Assembly: GCF_019649055.1 (NCBI RefSeq)
Contig: NW_026570243.1
Location: forward strand, 806,001 to 870,000
Length of the DNA stretch: 64,000 nt
Reading direction: 5' to 3'
Origin: Paramacrobiotus metropolitanus
Lineage: Eukaryota; Tardigrada; Eutardigrada; Parachela; Macrobiotidae
In this document: positions 1 through 15,200 of the stretch, one piece after another
Position numbering within the stretch: the first letter of the stretch is position 1
Layout: each line of letters opens with the position of its first letter
Position numbers and translations under genes: made by a program
The notes under the pieces: model-generated
The model's database searches: none
The model's input: only the letters and a program-made list of their open reading frames with translations
What the model was told of the DNA's origin: nothing

Positions 1-1611
1 GAGTAAAGATGATTAATTTTGGCAGTTTTCTCGTGGTTGTGTTGTAATACTGTTAATTATTAGCGTCACAGCGTCGGACATATTTTAATTATACCATCGC
101 CATAATATACCACAACAAAGAAAAGGCCATCGCTAAAAACTAAAATAGTAAAAATAAAATGCCTTTGGGCAGTTCAAACTCGCGAAAAAATACACAAATT
201 TTCGACTGGTGTTAAATCGACTAAACCGTTGTAGAAAAATATTTTTTCTTGGCAAAACAAAAACACAACTGCTCGCTATAAAATTCCATTAAACAAGTGC
301 AATTCTTCGGCAGTGTTGAAAAATATCGGAGCAATCCATTTGTTCATGGTAGTAAAAGAATGCGGCAGAAATAGATTGGACGGCATATTTTTACGGGGTC
401 AAGTGTTGCGTTTAGGCGCAAAGAAAAATAATCGGCCCAGCCAACACACAGAGGATTCCTGTATACAAAGTGTGCAATTAACTCCGACAAAGGAGGAAAA
501 TATTGTAAAACTCCGGGGTGAACATCGATACGGCCTTTTCTTTTTTATTTACCTTGAGAAAGAGGCGTCCGCTGTATGTGTGCATTATTTATTCCCGCGT
601 CTGTATAAGCGGGCGCGGATGAACGGGAAGGCGTATAGTATTCGTGGATATATGCTGCACACAAATGCTTGACACTCTTCATCTCAACTCACTGCACCAC
701 AGCTCTCTGGCATCCTCAGCCTCCATTTTCAGGCCATTTTTCTATCGCCGGCTCCCAACGCGCCACACTGTATATACATCTGCACAGAAAGACGACGACA
801 GTCAATAGTGGAAACTCTTGAGGAGAAATTAAGTGTGACTTGCATCCTACTCCATATAGAATTATTTTGTGAAGGATCAAGTACAATAATATCAAAAGAA
901 GTCGGCACTTTTCAATCGGTATTGACGAGTAGAAGGGTGCTAAAACCAAGATCTTTACTGCTTTGGACTTGTTACAAGATTCACGGATCCCGAACGCGCA
1001 TACTTTACATTTAATCAACTTCAATCAAAAGCACATTGAAACCTCTTTCCCACACACTCAACCATACGTGGGAATTTTCTTGCGGGTTGTGTTATACGCG
1101 TGTCTAAATTTTTTCTGCAAAAGCTATCACCATAAATTTGTGCGAAATTAATTTAACTTGCAGATTTTAGTAGCATAATTTAAAAACTAATTTACCAAGC
1201 TTTTTATTCAAATACTGAGTAACGTAACGCGATTAAATGTTTTTCCATTTTTTCCGCGGAATAATTTGCATGATGACCTTTATGTGAAGTATTCTTCATA
1301 AAGTGAATACTCCATGTGAAAACAATCGATACTGAACGAGAATGCTGTGTAATGTGCCAGCGCTTTTCACTAACACGCATTGCGGTCGTGCTAATGCGGC
1401 CGTTACCGCGTCGGCTGCATGTGCGGATTCTCAGTAAACACCCGCCACTACCAACAGCTCACATCTCTATATATCCTCATCGCAATCCCTTTTGGACAAG
1501 TTAAATTGATTTTCCCCGTTTAGCGACCTCGACCGGGGCTTGATTGCTTGTGAGGCTGTGCTCGCGCGCGGGAGGATAATAATTCCCGCAGCCTTCATCG
1601 ATAATCATGTG

Positions 1612-1629
1612 CACACACACACACACACA
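1612..1629. repeat. CA-dinucleotide microsatellite
   Basis: Nine uninterrupted CA units. A short simple repeat in non-coding DNA with no other associated structure. Confidence 0.9.
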
Positions 1630-4600
1630 TCCAGACTGTCACACATAACACCGACCGGAAAGGCAGCCGATGGTTATACGGCATGTATCTGTGTGTTGGC
1701 TACATTTTCCCCCGGCTCGATATAGACGATATCTATCCCACACTTACAGTAGTGCCCAGTTTAAAAGGCACTTTGTTCACATGCAGCGAGTGTCTGTCAT
1801 TATTGTTAATAAAAATGCTTGGTTGTGTCATTATGAATTGAGTTAAAAGCGGCTTATTACGCCAGTGATATAGCACTGTGTGTTATGGCGTCAACGGGGC
1901 GCACGGCCCGGGTGCCCGGCCACTATTTGCCCTTCCACTTGCCTTGATCCACATTTTCACTCGCTTACACACGAAAGTGGCTCTGGGGTTCTGCGCCGGC
2001 ACACTCTCCAGTTGTATAAACGCCAAGTATTTTCTGCACTTATCCCATTATCATGGGCTCTATAATAAGTACGTACGTACAGCTTGTTGACCCTAAACTT
2101 TTTGCCCACTACGTGCCACTACGACTTACTTTAACTATTGTTCAACCAGCGGATTATGGCGCTCTTGGAATCATTCACATATTTAATGTAGAATGTGTAA
2201 ATATATGACAAATAAATCTTATAGTTTTGTTTAATCAAATACACCATTAACATAATATGCAACGCCTGGTAAAGGTCATCGAAAAACGGAAGCTCCTTCA
2301 CTGGTAATGCGATCGCCGCGTAAAAGTAACGTTTTATTTACGCTCGGACAGAAATTATACAGACATTCCGTTCCGGCAACTTTGCCACTTTTGACCGCCG
2401 AAGGAACCATCCATTTAATTAAAGCGATAAAGTTTCCCTTCTGTGTATACACGCGCACTGCACCTTTTCACAACTGGCAAATGCGTCAACGTTGATGAAG
2501 TGAATATACTGTACATTTAGTCACTGCAACGCACTGTGTCTGTACTTGACTGGTTGAGTTGTCTCAAAAGCCAGAAAATTTATGCCCGAACCGGCATCCA
2601 TTTCCCATTAACGTGTAATATATCCCTATCATAGTTTGTATACTTTTGTACACTTTTGTACATTTATCCTCTAAAAACAGATGGACATGAACATAGCGCG
2701 GAATGGAATTCTCCGACGCGAGTGTAGCTCGAGCTGGAGCGGCCACTTAACTGGCTGCGGCCTAGCGCAATTATCCAAGGTTTAATGAAAAATTCAAGAG
2801 CGTCCTTACTGCATCCAAGTACTCATATCCGCTGCTCAGCTCGAGAACTCTCGTTTTTCCTCCGTGTATATATATGTGTATGTATATCTCGCGTGTGTAG
2901 CAGAAGAACCCCCCGGTACACATAACGTCTAATGTATTTCAAGATGGACGTCAAGTGGTGCTCTGCTGCCCGAGAGCACACTACGCATCCCCCCACACAC
3001 CGTATATACGCGATGGCCCCGCGGACAATGTTGACGAAAGGATGTACCAGCGTCAGCAAAGTGCCGGGCTCTTCAGGTCTGGTATGAAACCCGCTTTCCG
3101 TCTGTGTCTTAGCGTGTGTGTGCGAGGTTGCGGATATAAGACACTTGGTGTGTGTGGATTATGAAGATTGGGCATAAGTAATCAAATGTCTCTTATAAAT
3201 TGTATGTACACGATATTTACATACAAAGACTGTCAAACACTTTGGAAATTTCCAACAGATTTAGAATTTTCGTTTCGTATATACTTTAAATAATTAGAAC
3301 AGCACTTGTGGATAACATTTAACGCCTTTGGGTTTACAACTTTATCGAATAGGTTAGAAAAATGTTTCTAGAAAAAAATTTTATGCGATACAATTACTGT
3401 ATATAAACTAGAGCAGTATAGTAATTACGTCAAAGGAACGCGCCGTGCTCTTGGTGAGTGGAGTAGGGAATATGTAAAGACTAAATAAGCAACTGGGAAA
3501 ATATGCGGGAATAAGCCTAATGGAATGGCAGTCTATTTGGTGAGAAAACACTGCTGACTATCGTTTCAACACGCAACAAATCGCACATCGGCAATCTAGC
3601 AAATGAATTCTTCCTGTTGCAATATTTAACTGGAAAACAAGCGGCTTGATCGATATACACTATACACTGCATGGCAATGCGCATCAGCAACAGCGCCCGG
3701 CCTCAACAATTCCCCAACCGCTGGCACTAGCCGCAGCCGCATCTCGCATCCACAGCGCCGGGGATCATCATATAAGGGAACTTAACTCGCCGGGACAAAA
3801 TTAATCCGCGAGATGCAAAGCAGACACTTGTCCCATCCGCATGCATTGTGACCGGTCCCTTATGCCGCTCCAATCAATCACGGCTGGATAGGATGACCTC
3901 AATTAGTTTACTGCGGCCGACATTCCAAATAAACACAAAGTTCACGAACGGCCTTATGATCGGTAAGACTTTATGGATGCCGAACACGATGCACAACTTT
4001 ATTTTCTTTTCGGCATTTAAATATACTTTTGTACAGCTCACAGTACAAACTCTGGGCAAACAGCTGTTCCAAAATTATTATAAAAAAGCTGTTTTTGCGG
4101 AAATTTTGTTTTTTGCACTTCAAGACTTATTGACACACATCCACATTAAACAAATTTAGATGAATGTAAGACATCGTAAAAATATTTGTAATAATGCCGC
4201 AACTAGCGGCGTTATAGTTTCTGTGGTTAAATAAAAGTACTAGTGCTAGTATGTTATTGATCTTTTATCATCTACAGCTACAAATACTCAGCATCTTAGT
4301 AGCAAATTTTAGTTTACTAGAAACATTTTGATCGAACCTTTTTAAGCGTAATCTGGCAGCGAGGTAGTCGTTTCCAAAAAAACAACTGAAACAAAAATGT
4401 TTGTTTCTGTACAGCAGTACAAGTTTTGACGGTTTTGTAAATATTGCTAGCTGTATTTATGGTTAGTAAAATTATAGAAGTTTTCGCGTTGATCCCTGTT
4501 ATTGTGTATGAAGTGGAAATCAGTAGTTTAAAGAGTGTACACTGTACATTATTGCCCAGCCGGAGAATTAACCGGTATTGATAATCAGTGATTTGTGAAT

Positions 4601-5892
4601 AATCTCCAATAGGGAGAGAAAGTGATTAATTGCTTAAGCCGACGACATGACTGTACGGTGTCGTTGCTGGACAAACGGAGCACGTGTGTTGTGCAGGGAA
4701 ATAATGCCCACATTCCGCTTAATCGGATTGCTACTGCACGTTTGGTCCGGCTTCTGTACGCGGAACTCTGTCGTTTTGCTGGGCTGCATACATATTTTGC
4801 AGCTTCCCCACAGTATTGTCCTCTTACATGGATTTTAATTACTTCCCACAGTGCAGCAAATTCCCCGATTCACACCTTGGCATTGTTCAGCGGTGAAAAG
4901 AACAATTATCCATCAAGATGGAAAAGAACACCCTATCTCTGCCTGGACACACCACAATGGAATTGTGTGTAGTCCGTGTACAGTATAGTGTGCAAGTGCT
5001 AATACACATTTCTCCCGGACCGCTGTTTCCGTACATGTGTGTGATCATTGTTAATCTACTCTACTTAACATTCTTTTATTCTACGTCATAATGCATTAGC
5101 ATCGTAGTTTTTGTTGCAAAACTCTGCTCGGGTTTCGCTTGAGAAAAACTGTTCTGTTCATGTTTTTCAGCCGCACAGGTGGTCCTAAAATATTAACTGA
5201 TTATAATTATAACCAAAATTATAAACTTGCGCTTTACAATTATACCCAGTGATAAGTTAAAATATTTACGGAAGGTCTTCGAATCTAGCGATTTCGAAAG
5301 ACAGGAAATTTTTGCGTCTTCACGCGGCCAAAAATTTATCTAGCGATATACTCGATGCCTCGATGGCATTAAGAATCAGTGCAGTCGTGTTTTATGTCTG
5401 CTCATACATTTGCTGATACGCTTACTTAAACATTTTGCAGTAAATTATATTTTACGGCAAAATTTGAAAATTCATACACGTGGATACTAACATATTACAT
5501 ATATAATTATTAATTGTACAAGATACCGGTATGTATATCTGCCACGCAGTTATGTACAATATTATTATATCATCAAGCTTTTATTAAATGCGCGCTGTTT
5601 TCTTAATCTTGGACCTTGTTGTATAACTGCACTACCACGTACACAGGGTTAGCTGATTATCGTTCCTTATTACATTCGGAAGAGTAAATCCAGTCGATCA
5701 CAATCCGCATTATTTTTATTGAATACGAAAGAAAAATTACAATACGATGGAATGCATTGGTCATGGCAAAAAGATTGAGGAGAACCGGAGAGAGAGTAAA
5801 TGTAAATGATAATAATGGAGTCTTGTTGGTGGATGCTAATTGTTAATAAGTGCTTAATAGAGTGAAGTTTAGTTCATTAGGACAGATTAGTA

Positions 5893-6213
5893 ATGAATAG
5901 CGATCCAGTGAGCCTGTGTACGGCCTCCACAATTATTCCTCTCATCTGGCTACTGCTTGTTCCCCTGATTTGTCCTTTCTCCCTCCAACGCCCATTATCA
6001 TCACTGACTGATGGATCGGAAAGAATGAAAATCCTCCATAGAAAAGCTCCGTGCATTGTTTTGATCAATATAAATACAGCCAACACGTGCAAATACGCAA
6101 AATCATCTTTTGATTGCTGTACTTGCACACTTTCATATATATCTATATCTGTAGCAACACCTTCCTACGCATTACCCGGAATGTGCTGTTCTACCGGCAA
6201 AAACAGACCGTGA
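5893..6213 (+). CDS. Possible small cysteine-rich secreted peptide (speculative)
   Basis: A 106-residue ORF that starts with a real ATG. Residues about 13-29 form a hydrophobic stretch (IIPLIWLLLVPLICPF) that could be a signal anchor or signal peptide. After a basic middle part, the C-terminal half holds several cysteines, including CC pairs in FDCCTC and GMCCSTGK, before the stop. This resembles the layout of small secreted peptides, but I recognise no family, no dibasic-flanked mature peptide is obvious, and an 84-codon ORF runs antisense across the same stretch. In a non-coding region of this size an ORF of this length can occur by chance, so it is a candidate only. Confidence 0.2.
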   Translation: MNSDPVSLCTASTIIPLIWLLLVPLICPFSLQRPLSSLTDGSERMKILHRKAPCIVLININTANTCKYAKSSFDCCTCTLSYISISVATPSYALPGMCCSTGKNRP

Positions 6214-9200
6214 CCTTTGCAGTTCTTGTGGGATACTTCACATGTAAATGCCATTACGCAACATAGAGAAAATTAATTAAACCGGTAGAAGCGTGTGCTG
6301 CTGCTGTGTGATGTACAAATAGTGTGTCAAACGCAGTTGGCGTTGATAGAGAGGACCACCATCCGTCTCAATCGATACACAAAGCGTATACACTGTTGTG
6401 TATTAATGCAGTGTGTGGGTGCTGCTGCAGCCACGCCTGACTGTTACAGCAGCACCCAATGAATTAGCCAACCGATCCCATTTGTTAAGGATATTGCATA
6501 ATCAACAAGCTTTGGGCACAGCAGGAAATTAAGTTACTTATTGTGGCCCCCACAAATACAATTGTACATGTGTGCGCCTGCATCTGACAGAACAAAACGA
6601 AAGCCCAACTGAATTATACATTAACGCCGATCGGATCATCCGGAATGAGCTTCCCTATTCGGTTTGTATTTCCGCGGGGGTTATCGCTGGAATATTTAGT
6701 GTCCATTACGGAGCGCCGTTAATATTTGAAGGAAAAGAACAACAGTTACTGGTTTCTGCAATGGTGGATTACACTACTTCTACTAATCATTATTACTTTA
6801 CATGCTTTTTTTCTCGCCAAAACAGAAATTCTCGCAAAATGAAAAATTATTACAATGACATGCAGCAAACACAATAGCGTTAGCAAAACAAATATTGGCG
6901 AAAACACATATTTACTAAGTACAAAAGCACCACTCCTTCAATGAAAAAAGTTTGCGATTGTTCAGTGACAGCAATTATTCACAAGTAGACACTTGCGCGT
7001 ATATCGATCGTGAGCAGGTACAAACGCTATGAATACCCGCAGTTTCTTTAGTAAGTATTCATTTTAATCTGATTCATTATACGCACAGTAAAAATATGAA
7101 TTCTCGGCAGTTCTTCGTCACGTTCGGATGACCTGGTTGTTAATTATTCGGAATGTGACACACGCGGTACCACCTAAAAATACCGGTCACCTATTGTACA
7201 GCGCCGTTGTATATGCAATTTGTATATGTCCACCAAGCGGAAATATCCGCGCGCGCATTACGTGACCTCTTCCACATGACTGCCTAATGGAGACGCGCGC
7301 GCTCTGTTATGCTGGCCATTTCATGTATATATACACACTGCCGCGAAGTGCGCAGTAGAGCAGAAGAAACGAGCCTAAGAACCCTCGACACCGGCACTTG
7401 GATGCTTCGTTCCGCAGTAATGGCGCTGTTGTGGCGAACGCGAAGGCGCGCGCACTTAGAATGGAGCATTCGTACAATGATGTGTAGATGTGCCGTACAA
7501 TTCGTGATGTATCTGCCCTTTTTAATTACGACGACCATCGAGATGGGCCGTTAATGACCATCCATGCACAACGGATATAGCCGAGCATTCCAGCATCCTC
7601 CACCCCGCGACGACCATTACCGGCGCTGCAGTGACCCCTTGGCAGACATCAAGAACATCTTATTGCGCCGTGAAGGGGCTGGCTGGGTAAATAATCGCCC
7701 CCATCACTTGGCGAGACGCTAATCAACGCAGATGACTGTATTGTCAAGTAAACCTTAAGATGCTTTCGTGTTTGTTTGCGACGACCGGCTGGAGTGTTCA
7801 TTAAGGAGCATTATCAAACAGAAAACACATTTTACAACTGTTAACTGTTGCAAAGTAATAACGCCGGGTCAGCCGGGCATATATGTTTGTGGTTTAAAGG
7901 GAAGCTGCAATAAAAAATGATGCATAAAAGAGAATAAAATTCAAAATGCTTGTTTTGCGTACTCAGTCAAGAATTTATATGTTTTACTTTATCATTATTT
8001 TTTGTTACTCTCTGCACTGCTATATGTAGCTTTTGCGCAACTCTCGACAACTATGATGCAATAAAACTTTTACAAATATCAAAGGATTTTCCATTCCATT
8101 TATTTTGCAGTCAGCTAGTGTTACGCAAAATTAATATTGCAGATCTAGGATCACAAAAATAAAAAGCAAAGAATAAAAGACCATGCACATCTAGCTGACA
8201 TTAATATGTTGTCTACAGATGATTGCGGTGTAGTTTAGTGGCAGCTAACATTCCGAAGTTGAAGTGTTTTATTTCGGGTATGGGTCTTATTCGGGGATGA
8301 CAATCTAATAGTTTGCTTATGTGCTAACTTTGTGAAAGCTGCTTAATTGTACTATTTGCTCAACTTTTTTGTAGTGTCGGATGGGTCGGTAAGGTCTCAC
8401 ACGAACAACCAATTTTTGTTTAAATTTAAGTGCAGCATGTGTGACAGCGCCGAAATGCATGAATGGTGCACTCCAGCAAAACAATGCCAGGACAATTGTC
8501 ACTAAAACCAAGGTGTAAAGTTATGTACACAAGAATTCTTTATAATATTAACGCCGATTTTTAATACCCGCAATATCGTTGTGCACAAGCAATACGGCTT
8601 GTTTTACAATGTTACATATATGCACGATCGCGACATGCGAACCAGTGAATCACCATCAAACAAATTGACCTTTCCATCCAGCTGCTCATCAACTACATGT
8701 ATTAGAAACCAACATTCGCTCGCTTATATCTGCAGTCTGAATCCGTAAACCCCACAGTGTCAACCGCGATACCGCAGAATAAAATCGTTGGAAATGACAA
8801 CGTTGGCTACAGCCGTCATTAGCAGACGGCGGATTTCGCAGTGTTAAGCAGGCAGCACTCCGATTAGCAAGCACCTATCCACCACCTGCCGGCACTTCAG
8901 GGAACTAAGGGAAGTCTCTCAAGAGGCCAGTTTGACTGACATCCAGCAGCTCCATATATACCGGCTATGGTGCTCGTTGTAATCCCTGGTCGGAATCTGT
9001 CATTTTCGACAGATCCATCCGCGCTAACCTGAACCGACACAACGGCACCCGCGGCACACGACTGACATATTTACATACTGGACGGATTTCCAAACACTAT
9101 ACCAACCCCGTTTAAAACAGCTACAAAATTTTAGTTACAAACGTTGCCACTTGGATCTTGCTAAAAAGACGAAAAATTTGACAATCACTGCAGCACCAAA

Positions 9201-11965
9201 AAAAAATATCCAGCCACACCAAAGCGTTTTGAGTTTGCCTCAGAAATATTATTCATAAAACAAGTTCTGCAAAATATTCGCTCACCGATTTTTCAACCGA
9301 AACTTCTGTTTTTCATATTGTATAAGTTGGAATACATCAGAGACAAGTTGTACCGTTACTGAATGCCTTTTGCGCAGAACGACCTTTGCATGACCTCACA
9401 AACATTTTCTCTTTTGAGAAAAAAAGGGTGCGGGCCATCTATACATGACAGTGGGCTTTTGTTTCAAAACCGTCAATAATCCGACTGAATGGGGCGGTGG
9501 AGAGGGGGGAAATCTGTCGTTTTCTTTACATAAACTCCTAATCAAAGCTCTTGGCTTGATGAAAGCGCCGATATATTCCCCTGCACTCGTATACCCCTCG
9601 TACATCCTAATGAAGCATTGAATGCGCCGGCCCATGAGGACCTCTTGATTCTGAGGGGATATCTCCGTTGGAGTACATATGTGCCAGGTGGTGCTGCAGT
9701 TATACTGCGTTTGCCGGATCAGAAAATATATATGTATGCAAAATCCGGCTAAAAAGAAACCAGCATGCTCACTGGGAGCGCACATGTACACACGTGCGAC
9801 GGGCGAATATAATAAAAGTGTAAAACAATAATTCTGGAGTATGTCCCTTGTACAATGGACGCGAGAATGCTAATAATTTTCAAGAGCGATATGATGTGTA
9901 CGGATTGTAGCAGTTGGAGCTGGTGTGTACAGTATGTGTGCGGGTGTGAAGTGGGTATTGTCAGGGGATGGAGCTAGTTAATTTGGCCACTGTTTAATTG
10001 GAGAGATGGCCTTAGGTGGAAGAATTATTGTGGACTAAATAATACCAAGTGCATGACCACTGGCCATGCTGGCCCATACATACTCGTATAGGATTACTCA
10101 GCGAACGCAGTGCTTCATTTTGTTTACTGCATTATATTTTATTATCATAAATATATAACTAACTGCTTAGTCTGCTATTGAGATGTTGACGTTCTAACCT
10201 TTAGTTTTTTTGTTAAGATTTGCTATAGTTTTGCTGTTTAAGAACCGTTTACACATGCAATTGCAACTGGAACTTAATGAACTTATACTTACAATATATT
10301 AGTGTGAATAATTAATTTAATCGGTAATGCACTGGGATTAATTCTAGCGCTCGCTAAGAAATATACTTCGCATCATAATCATGCATGCCACACGAACAGT
10401 CGTAAGTATGTCCCCTCATAATTACTGGGATAGTTTACAGTACAGTACTTAATTACTGTATTATTATTCAGTTAACCGCGAGATTTTCGAATACGAGTAG
10501 CTTTATCACTCATAAAGTAGATGATGTGCTCAGAGACAGTTCAACTACGAAATTGACTTTCAGACTTTGTAGTAAATATATTTTTGGAGTGTAGAAGATG
10601 CTATGGAATCTTCCTGTGGCTGGTGTAAGAGTACAACATGAAGCCTATCTCGAACAAAATGTGTTGAAATTTAGTCTGAAAATGTAGTGCAGTGGTTGCT
10701 TTCAAGTTCGATCTTCATTCCATAACTATATGCTAACCAGAGAGCATTCAAAACACTGGTAGTCTAAGAAATATGTCAGTAGATCGAGTACCGTCTTGTT
10801 TTTTTTCCAGTAGGGAATTGTTCCATCTTTTACCCACACTAAATTTTCTTTACAAGGAAAACATAGAAAATCGAAACAAGGAAACACCGTCCTAGCATGG
10901 CATACCGGTCAATTTTTGTTATAGTCGATCCCGTGCGAAAAAAACCCGTGTATACATATAACATCAGACGTATACGCAGTTGCTCCAAAGATGTTAAAGT
11001 AGGGTAACATTTTAAAAAATATCAAACGAAGCAATCAGATTTATTTTGGACTGCAAATGGCTTTGGTAGGTGACTTAATATTAATGGTGGTCAGGAGATA
11101 TACGAGTCCCTATACGTCCCTAAAATCCGCTGAAGTATGCGACGTGTCAGCCACACGAGACTGGTAGGAGTTTGTCTGGATGTAAACGGTGTGTTGTCTG
11201 TCGGGAGTTGCGCATAATCGTGGTCATCCGTGGTGTATATTGATTAAAGGGTAAATTTGCACAGCCGTGGCCCGTGTCCGTGTTCGCGTCGTTCAGGTGC
11301 GATAATGCCCTGATCAGTGTGTCAGTTCAGCCGGGATAATCCAGTCCAGCCACGAGGACGGCCAGCCATTCGACTCCTGTGTCAACACTGCCCCGCACCG
11401 GCCAAATTGCTCAAATACACATACCATATTTCTAAAAAACGCAAAGTGCAGTGTCCTTAACCTGACAATTAGGACTGCTTGGACACTTATTGGGAGACCA
11501 CTTTGCACTTGCCAACCAGCCAAAGACGGCCATAATGTCAATAAATTAAACTACAACTGGCAAAGTTCTATGGCTTACAATTATTTTAGTCCGGGACTGC
11601 TAGCTGAATAAACTGGAAGATCCCAATTACTCTATTTCTTGTCATTCGCCTGCGCACCTAATGGCCCATGCCTTCTGACAAAAACGTTTTCTTTTAATTG
11701 TAATCGCGCGGTAATTTGGTAGTTTAATAATTTTTCCAAAACGGTACTAATTTCTTTCCTGCCGCGTTTGCTACATTTGGTAAAAAATCAATTCTGATCG
11801 ATAAAAATTTATTAATAAAATTGACGCTGTGTAAGCGCTGATTTATACTTCTAGTGTGTTATCATACGCAGTTGGGGTTTCACATAGTTTTATAAAATAT
11901 TTCTAGCAGGTTTGAATGTAATGAAAATAATCCCATAGATTTAGTAAAATTCTTCGGTGAAGCGA

Positions 11966-11971
11966 TTTATT
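11966..11971 (-). terminator. Candidate polyadenylation signal for SMC1
   Basis: AATAAA on the minus strand, about 230 nt beyond the SMC1 stop codon. It is the nearest full hexamer I noticed downstream of that gene. The actual cleavage site cannot be fixed from sequence alone. Confidence 0.35.
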
Positions 11972-12201
11972 CATAATTCTCAGCGCTTTCATTTGTCAAC
12001 TACGGTAGGCTGTACAGCCTGTACGCTCAACTTTATACAACTTGGAAACTTACAAATTTGACAACTAGGGTAAATCAGTTTTCACTCCCAACAAGTAAAA
12101 TTCAAAACAGGACAAGGGAAAAAGCAGCATTTGTATCATAACACTGCATTTGTGCTGCACTGTACATTTAAAATTAAATAAAACAAAGAACAAAATGGCG
12201 T

Positions 12202-15200
12202 TTACTTCTTCGATTTGGGAACACGGTCGTACTGATTGAGATCCAGTGTCATATTCCGGCTTATGCATACGTCTCCAGGCTGCAAGTACAGTAAACAACT
12301 GTCAAAAAGCTGCGGAACTACAAATATCAATGTAGAAGAGTAAAAATTAAAAGGCAAAGAGCACTTCGTTCTTCAGGTTAGAAATTTCTCAAGAAATTCA
12401 TCATTTAATTTAATGGAAGAATCGCCTTTACTAGATCTGCGTTTTGTGAAAGCGGTTACTGTAGCGAGAAAAAAGAAGTTGCAAGAAATCTTCCGTAGGT
12501 TAAACGCTTCGGCAGCCAGTCAGAAATGAGCGAATGTTAAAAATGTCAGAAAACTAATGACAAAATTTCAATATTCGATTATACGAGTATATTTCACTTG
12601 CGCTCCAATTTGTCATAATCAGTTGATTAATTGGTTACAACTCTAATTTCATTAGATAAACTAAAGCAAAAGAACTATACCAGTTAGGCGAAAAAGTATG
12701 CAAAGGGTATTCTAAAATCGCCTCACTAAATTTCATCTAAATTATAACGTTTTCACCATAACTCCAGAAGGCCCGCTTGCGATATCACTGCACTACGATT
12801 ACAGCACTACCACTATCACTATAAAAACCATTCGTTTACCTCCGGATAAATGCCGACTAGTGCGTCCACGTGCTGGTACATTTCCTCCTTAAGGGAAATA
12901 ATGATGATCTGAAATTCATCGCGGGATTTCTTCCTCATGAACTGCGCCACTCGTCCAATATTGGCGTTGTCCAGTGCGGCGTCAATTTCGTCCATGATGA
13001 AGAAGGGTGACGGATGTGCGCTGCAAAAATACGGTAAATTTACAAAAAAGTCCATTCTCATCTTGTGACTGTTAAAATAAAACTGTGGTCGGAGCACTGG
13101 CAAGCTTACGCGTGAATAGCGAAAAGCAGTGACAAAGACGCCAGAGTCTTCTCGCCACCGGAAAGGCTTTCAATAGTGCGGTAATTCTTTCCCGGCACCA
13201 CCAGACTCAGGTTCACTCCACCGCTGAAGGGCGATTCTTGATTATCGGCATTTAGGAAAGCTTGAGCGCTTTTCTCATCCACCAGCTCCTACAAAAATTC
13301 GCACAAATGAAAAAATGGATAATTTTACAAGCCAAAAAAGTATTTTCTGGGGAAAAAGTACAAACGAACGCAACCCCACTGAACTATTCCAAGAGCGACG
13401 AAAGTCCAAATTATCTCCTCAAAGTGGAAAAAATTAAACACAGCAAACTAGCTGACTATTAGCACACTTTTATTGTTTAAATTAGTTGGCTCACTTAATA
13501 TACTTCTACTACACTTTGATCGGATTCTCTGTTGTCTGTTGGGTGACTTTACGATTAACGTACAGTACAGTACTTAATCAAATTCTCATTTGTAGTACAG
13601 TTTTGCAGCAGAAACGCAAAGCTTATAGTGCGCCTGCGAGCAATTGTAGTACTGGGGCATTTAACCGTTCTAAGGCACAATGGCACAGTGAATTGCACGT
13701 ATGACACCATCAACTCAAAGCATATTACGTAAAAGCATCACTTTTCATTGCTAAAATAGTGTAACTGAGCTTGCTTTTTGGTAATCGGGTTGCTATTGCT
13801 TTTTTAAACTACTATTACACCATCTGTAATGGCGGTTATCTCCAAAGCTACCACTCCATACCTTGTAGATCTGATCAATACTATTTGCAATAGTGTCCAA
13901 ACATTCGGTGAATTTCTTATACCGCTCCCGCTTCACTTCATCAAACTGATTGTTGACGTTCACCACCCGTTCCCGTGCTTCATCCAGCTCATGAGTGAAC
14001 TGGCGCACTTTGGTTTTGATCTCACCCAGTCGCTCCGACGCGTTAGCCTTGGGCAGTGCCAATTTGTCCATTTCTGCTTCGGCTTCCTTGATGATTCTCT
14101 GCATCCGCTCCACTTCGCGACGGTGTTCCGCTGCGTCAAATTGCTGCAACAAAAAATTTTATCCAACACTGGAAATCCAAGGCGTCCAGGGGTAGATTTA
14201 TACTATACCCGTTTAAGGCGCTCCGGAAGACCACTATAGTCGATTTTAATGTTGGCTTCACGGTCTTCGAAACTCTGCGTATTAATGGACTCCTGGCTGG
14301 CCTGCTCCATGGAGGCGTCCTGGGTGGCAGTCACCACGGCGACGTTGATGTCTTCCATGGAACCGCGCTCAAATGGTAAGGTGATATTGTGCATCTGTAC
14401 AAACAGTGCATACATGTGACATCGTAGTGCAGTGAGACTGAAATCAACTGTAGGCAGGAAACGAAACTGTCAAGATTCCAATGACAAAAAGTAATTAATG
14501 AAATTCCTTACATGCAATTGATGCACAGCAAATGCTTTCCAAAACAGTATAAAGAAACATGTACTTAACAAGCCGTCGAAGAAAAAATCCTAGCGTACCG
14601 CAAATGTAGAAATAATAGCTAGTCAAACATAACGAAAATGCTTAAACTGCTACAGTTCCTACATCTTGAACTAAGATTAGAAATCTTCTCTATAACGAAC
14701 TATTTTTGAAACAGCACCACAATACTAAACGGTGCATTTATTAAAGAATCTCAGAACATTCGGCCCGACAAAATATTAAAAAAGCCACACACTCTCGCGT
14801 TCAGTCTAGTTCATAAGTCAAAACCTACCTTGCAGTGCTGCAAGATGGCGCGCCGTTCCAAGCGTAGCTGCTCACGTTTGGTTTCTTCAGCAGCAATCTG
14901 CCGTGTCACCGTCTGATGTTTCTTGGTGATGGATGCGAACTCTTTCTTCAATTCATCCGCCTCCGACTCCCGCTCGTCGGCTTCTTTTTTGATATCGTTT
15001 CGCTGCTCCTTTAGATCTTCCAGCACTTTTTCCGCTGCTTCCACAATCTACAAAACAGCAACACGAACTGAACAACCAGAAGATTTCAGGGCCAATATAC
15101 AAAGTAACCTTTTCTTTGGCCTTTTCGTCCTCTTGAGCGGCGTCAAGATCCTTACGGAGTTTTTCCAGACCCTTTTCACACTTCTCAACTTTATCTACAA

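Larger units (their letters stand above)
1..12201. other. Gene-poor 12 kb region without recognisable exons
   Basis: I find no ORF here with recognisable protein features or flanking splice signals that chain into a gene. Most open frames are short, lack an ATG, or overlap on both strands. The DNA is AT-leaning, with scattered TA/TG/CA-rich runs and GTAC-rich motifs. It could hold regulatory DNA, the 3' UTR of SMC1 at its right end, introns of a gene lying to the left, or non-coding RNA. One ATG-initiated ORF at 5893-6213 is listed separately. This is a statement of what was not seen; diverged small exons could be missed. Confidence 0.6.

Noticed and set aside
313-672. 119-codon open frame on the plus strand
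   Set aside because: The first codon is TTG, the composition is ordinary for non-coding DNA, and there is no family resemblance or splice context.
9396-9791. 131-codon minus-strand open frame with a hydrophobic start
   Set aside because: The first codon is GTG (an ATG follows two codons later) and one short hydrophobic stretch is present, but there is no recognisable domain, no linked exon and no further support. It may be chance.
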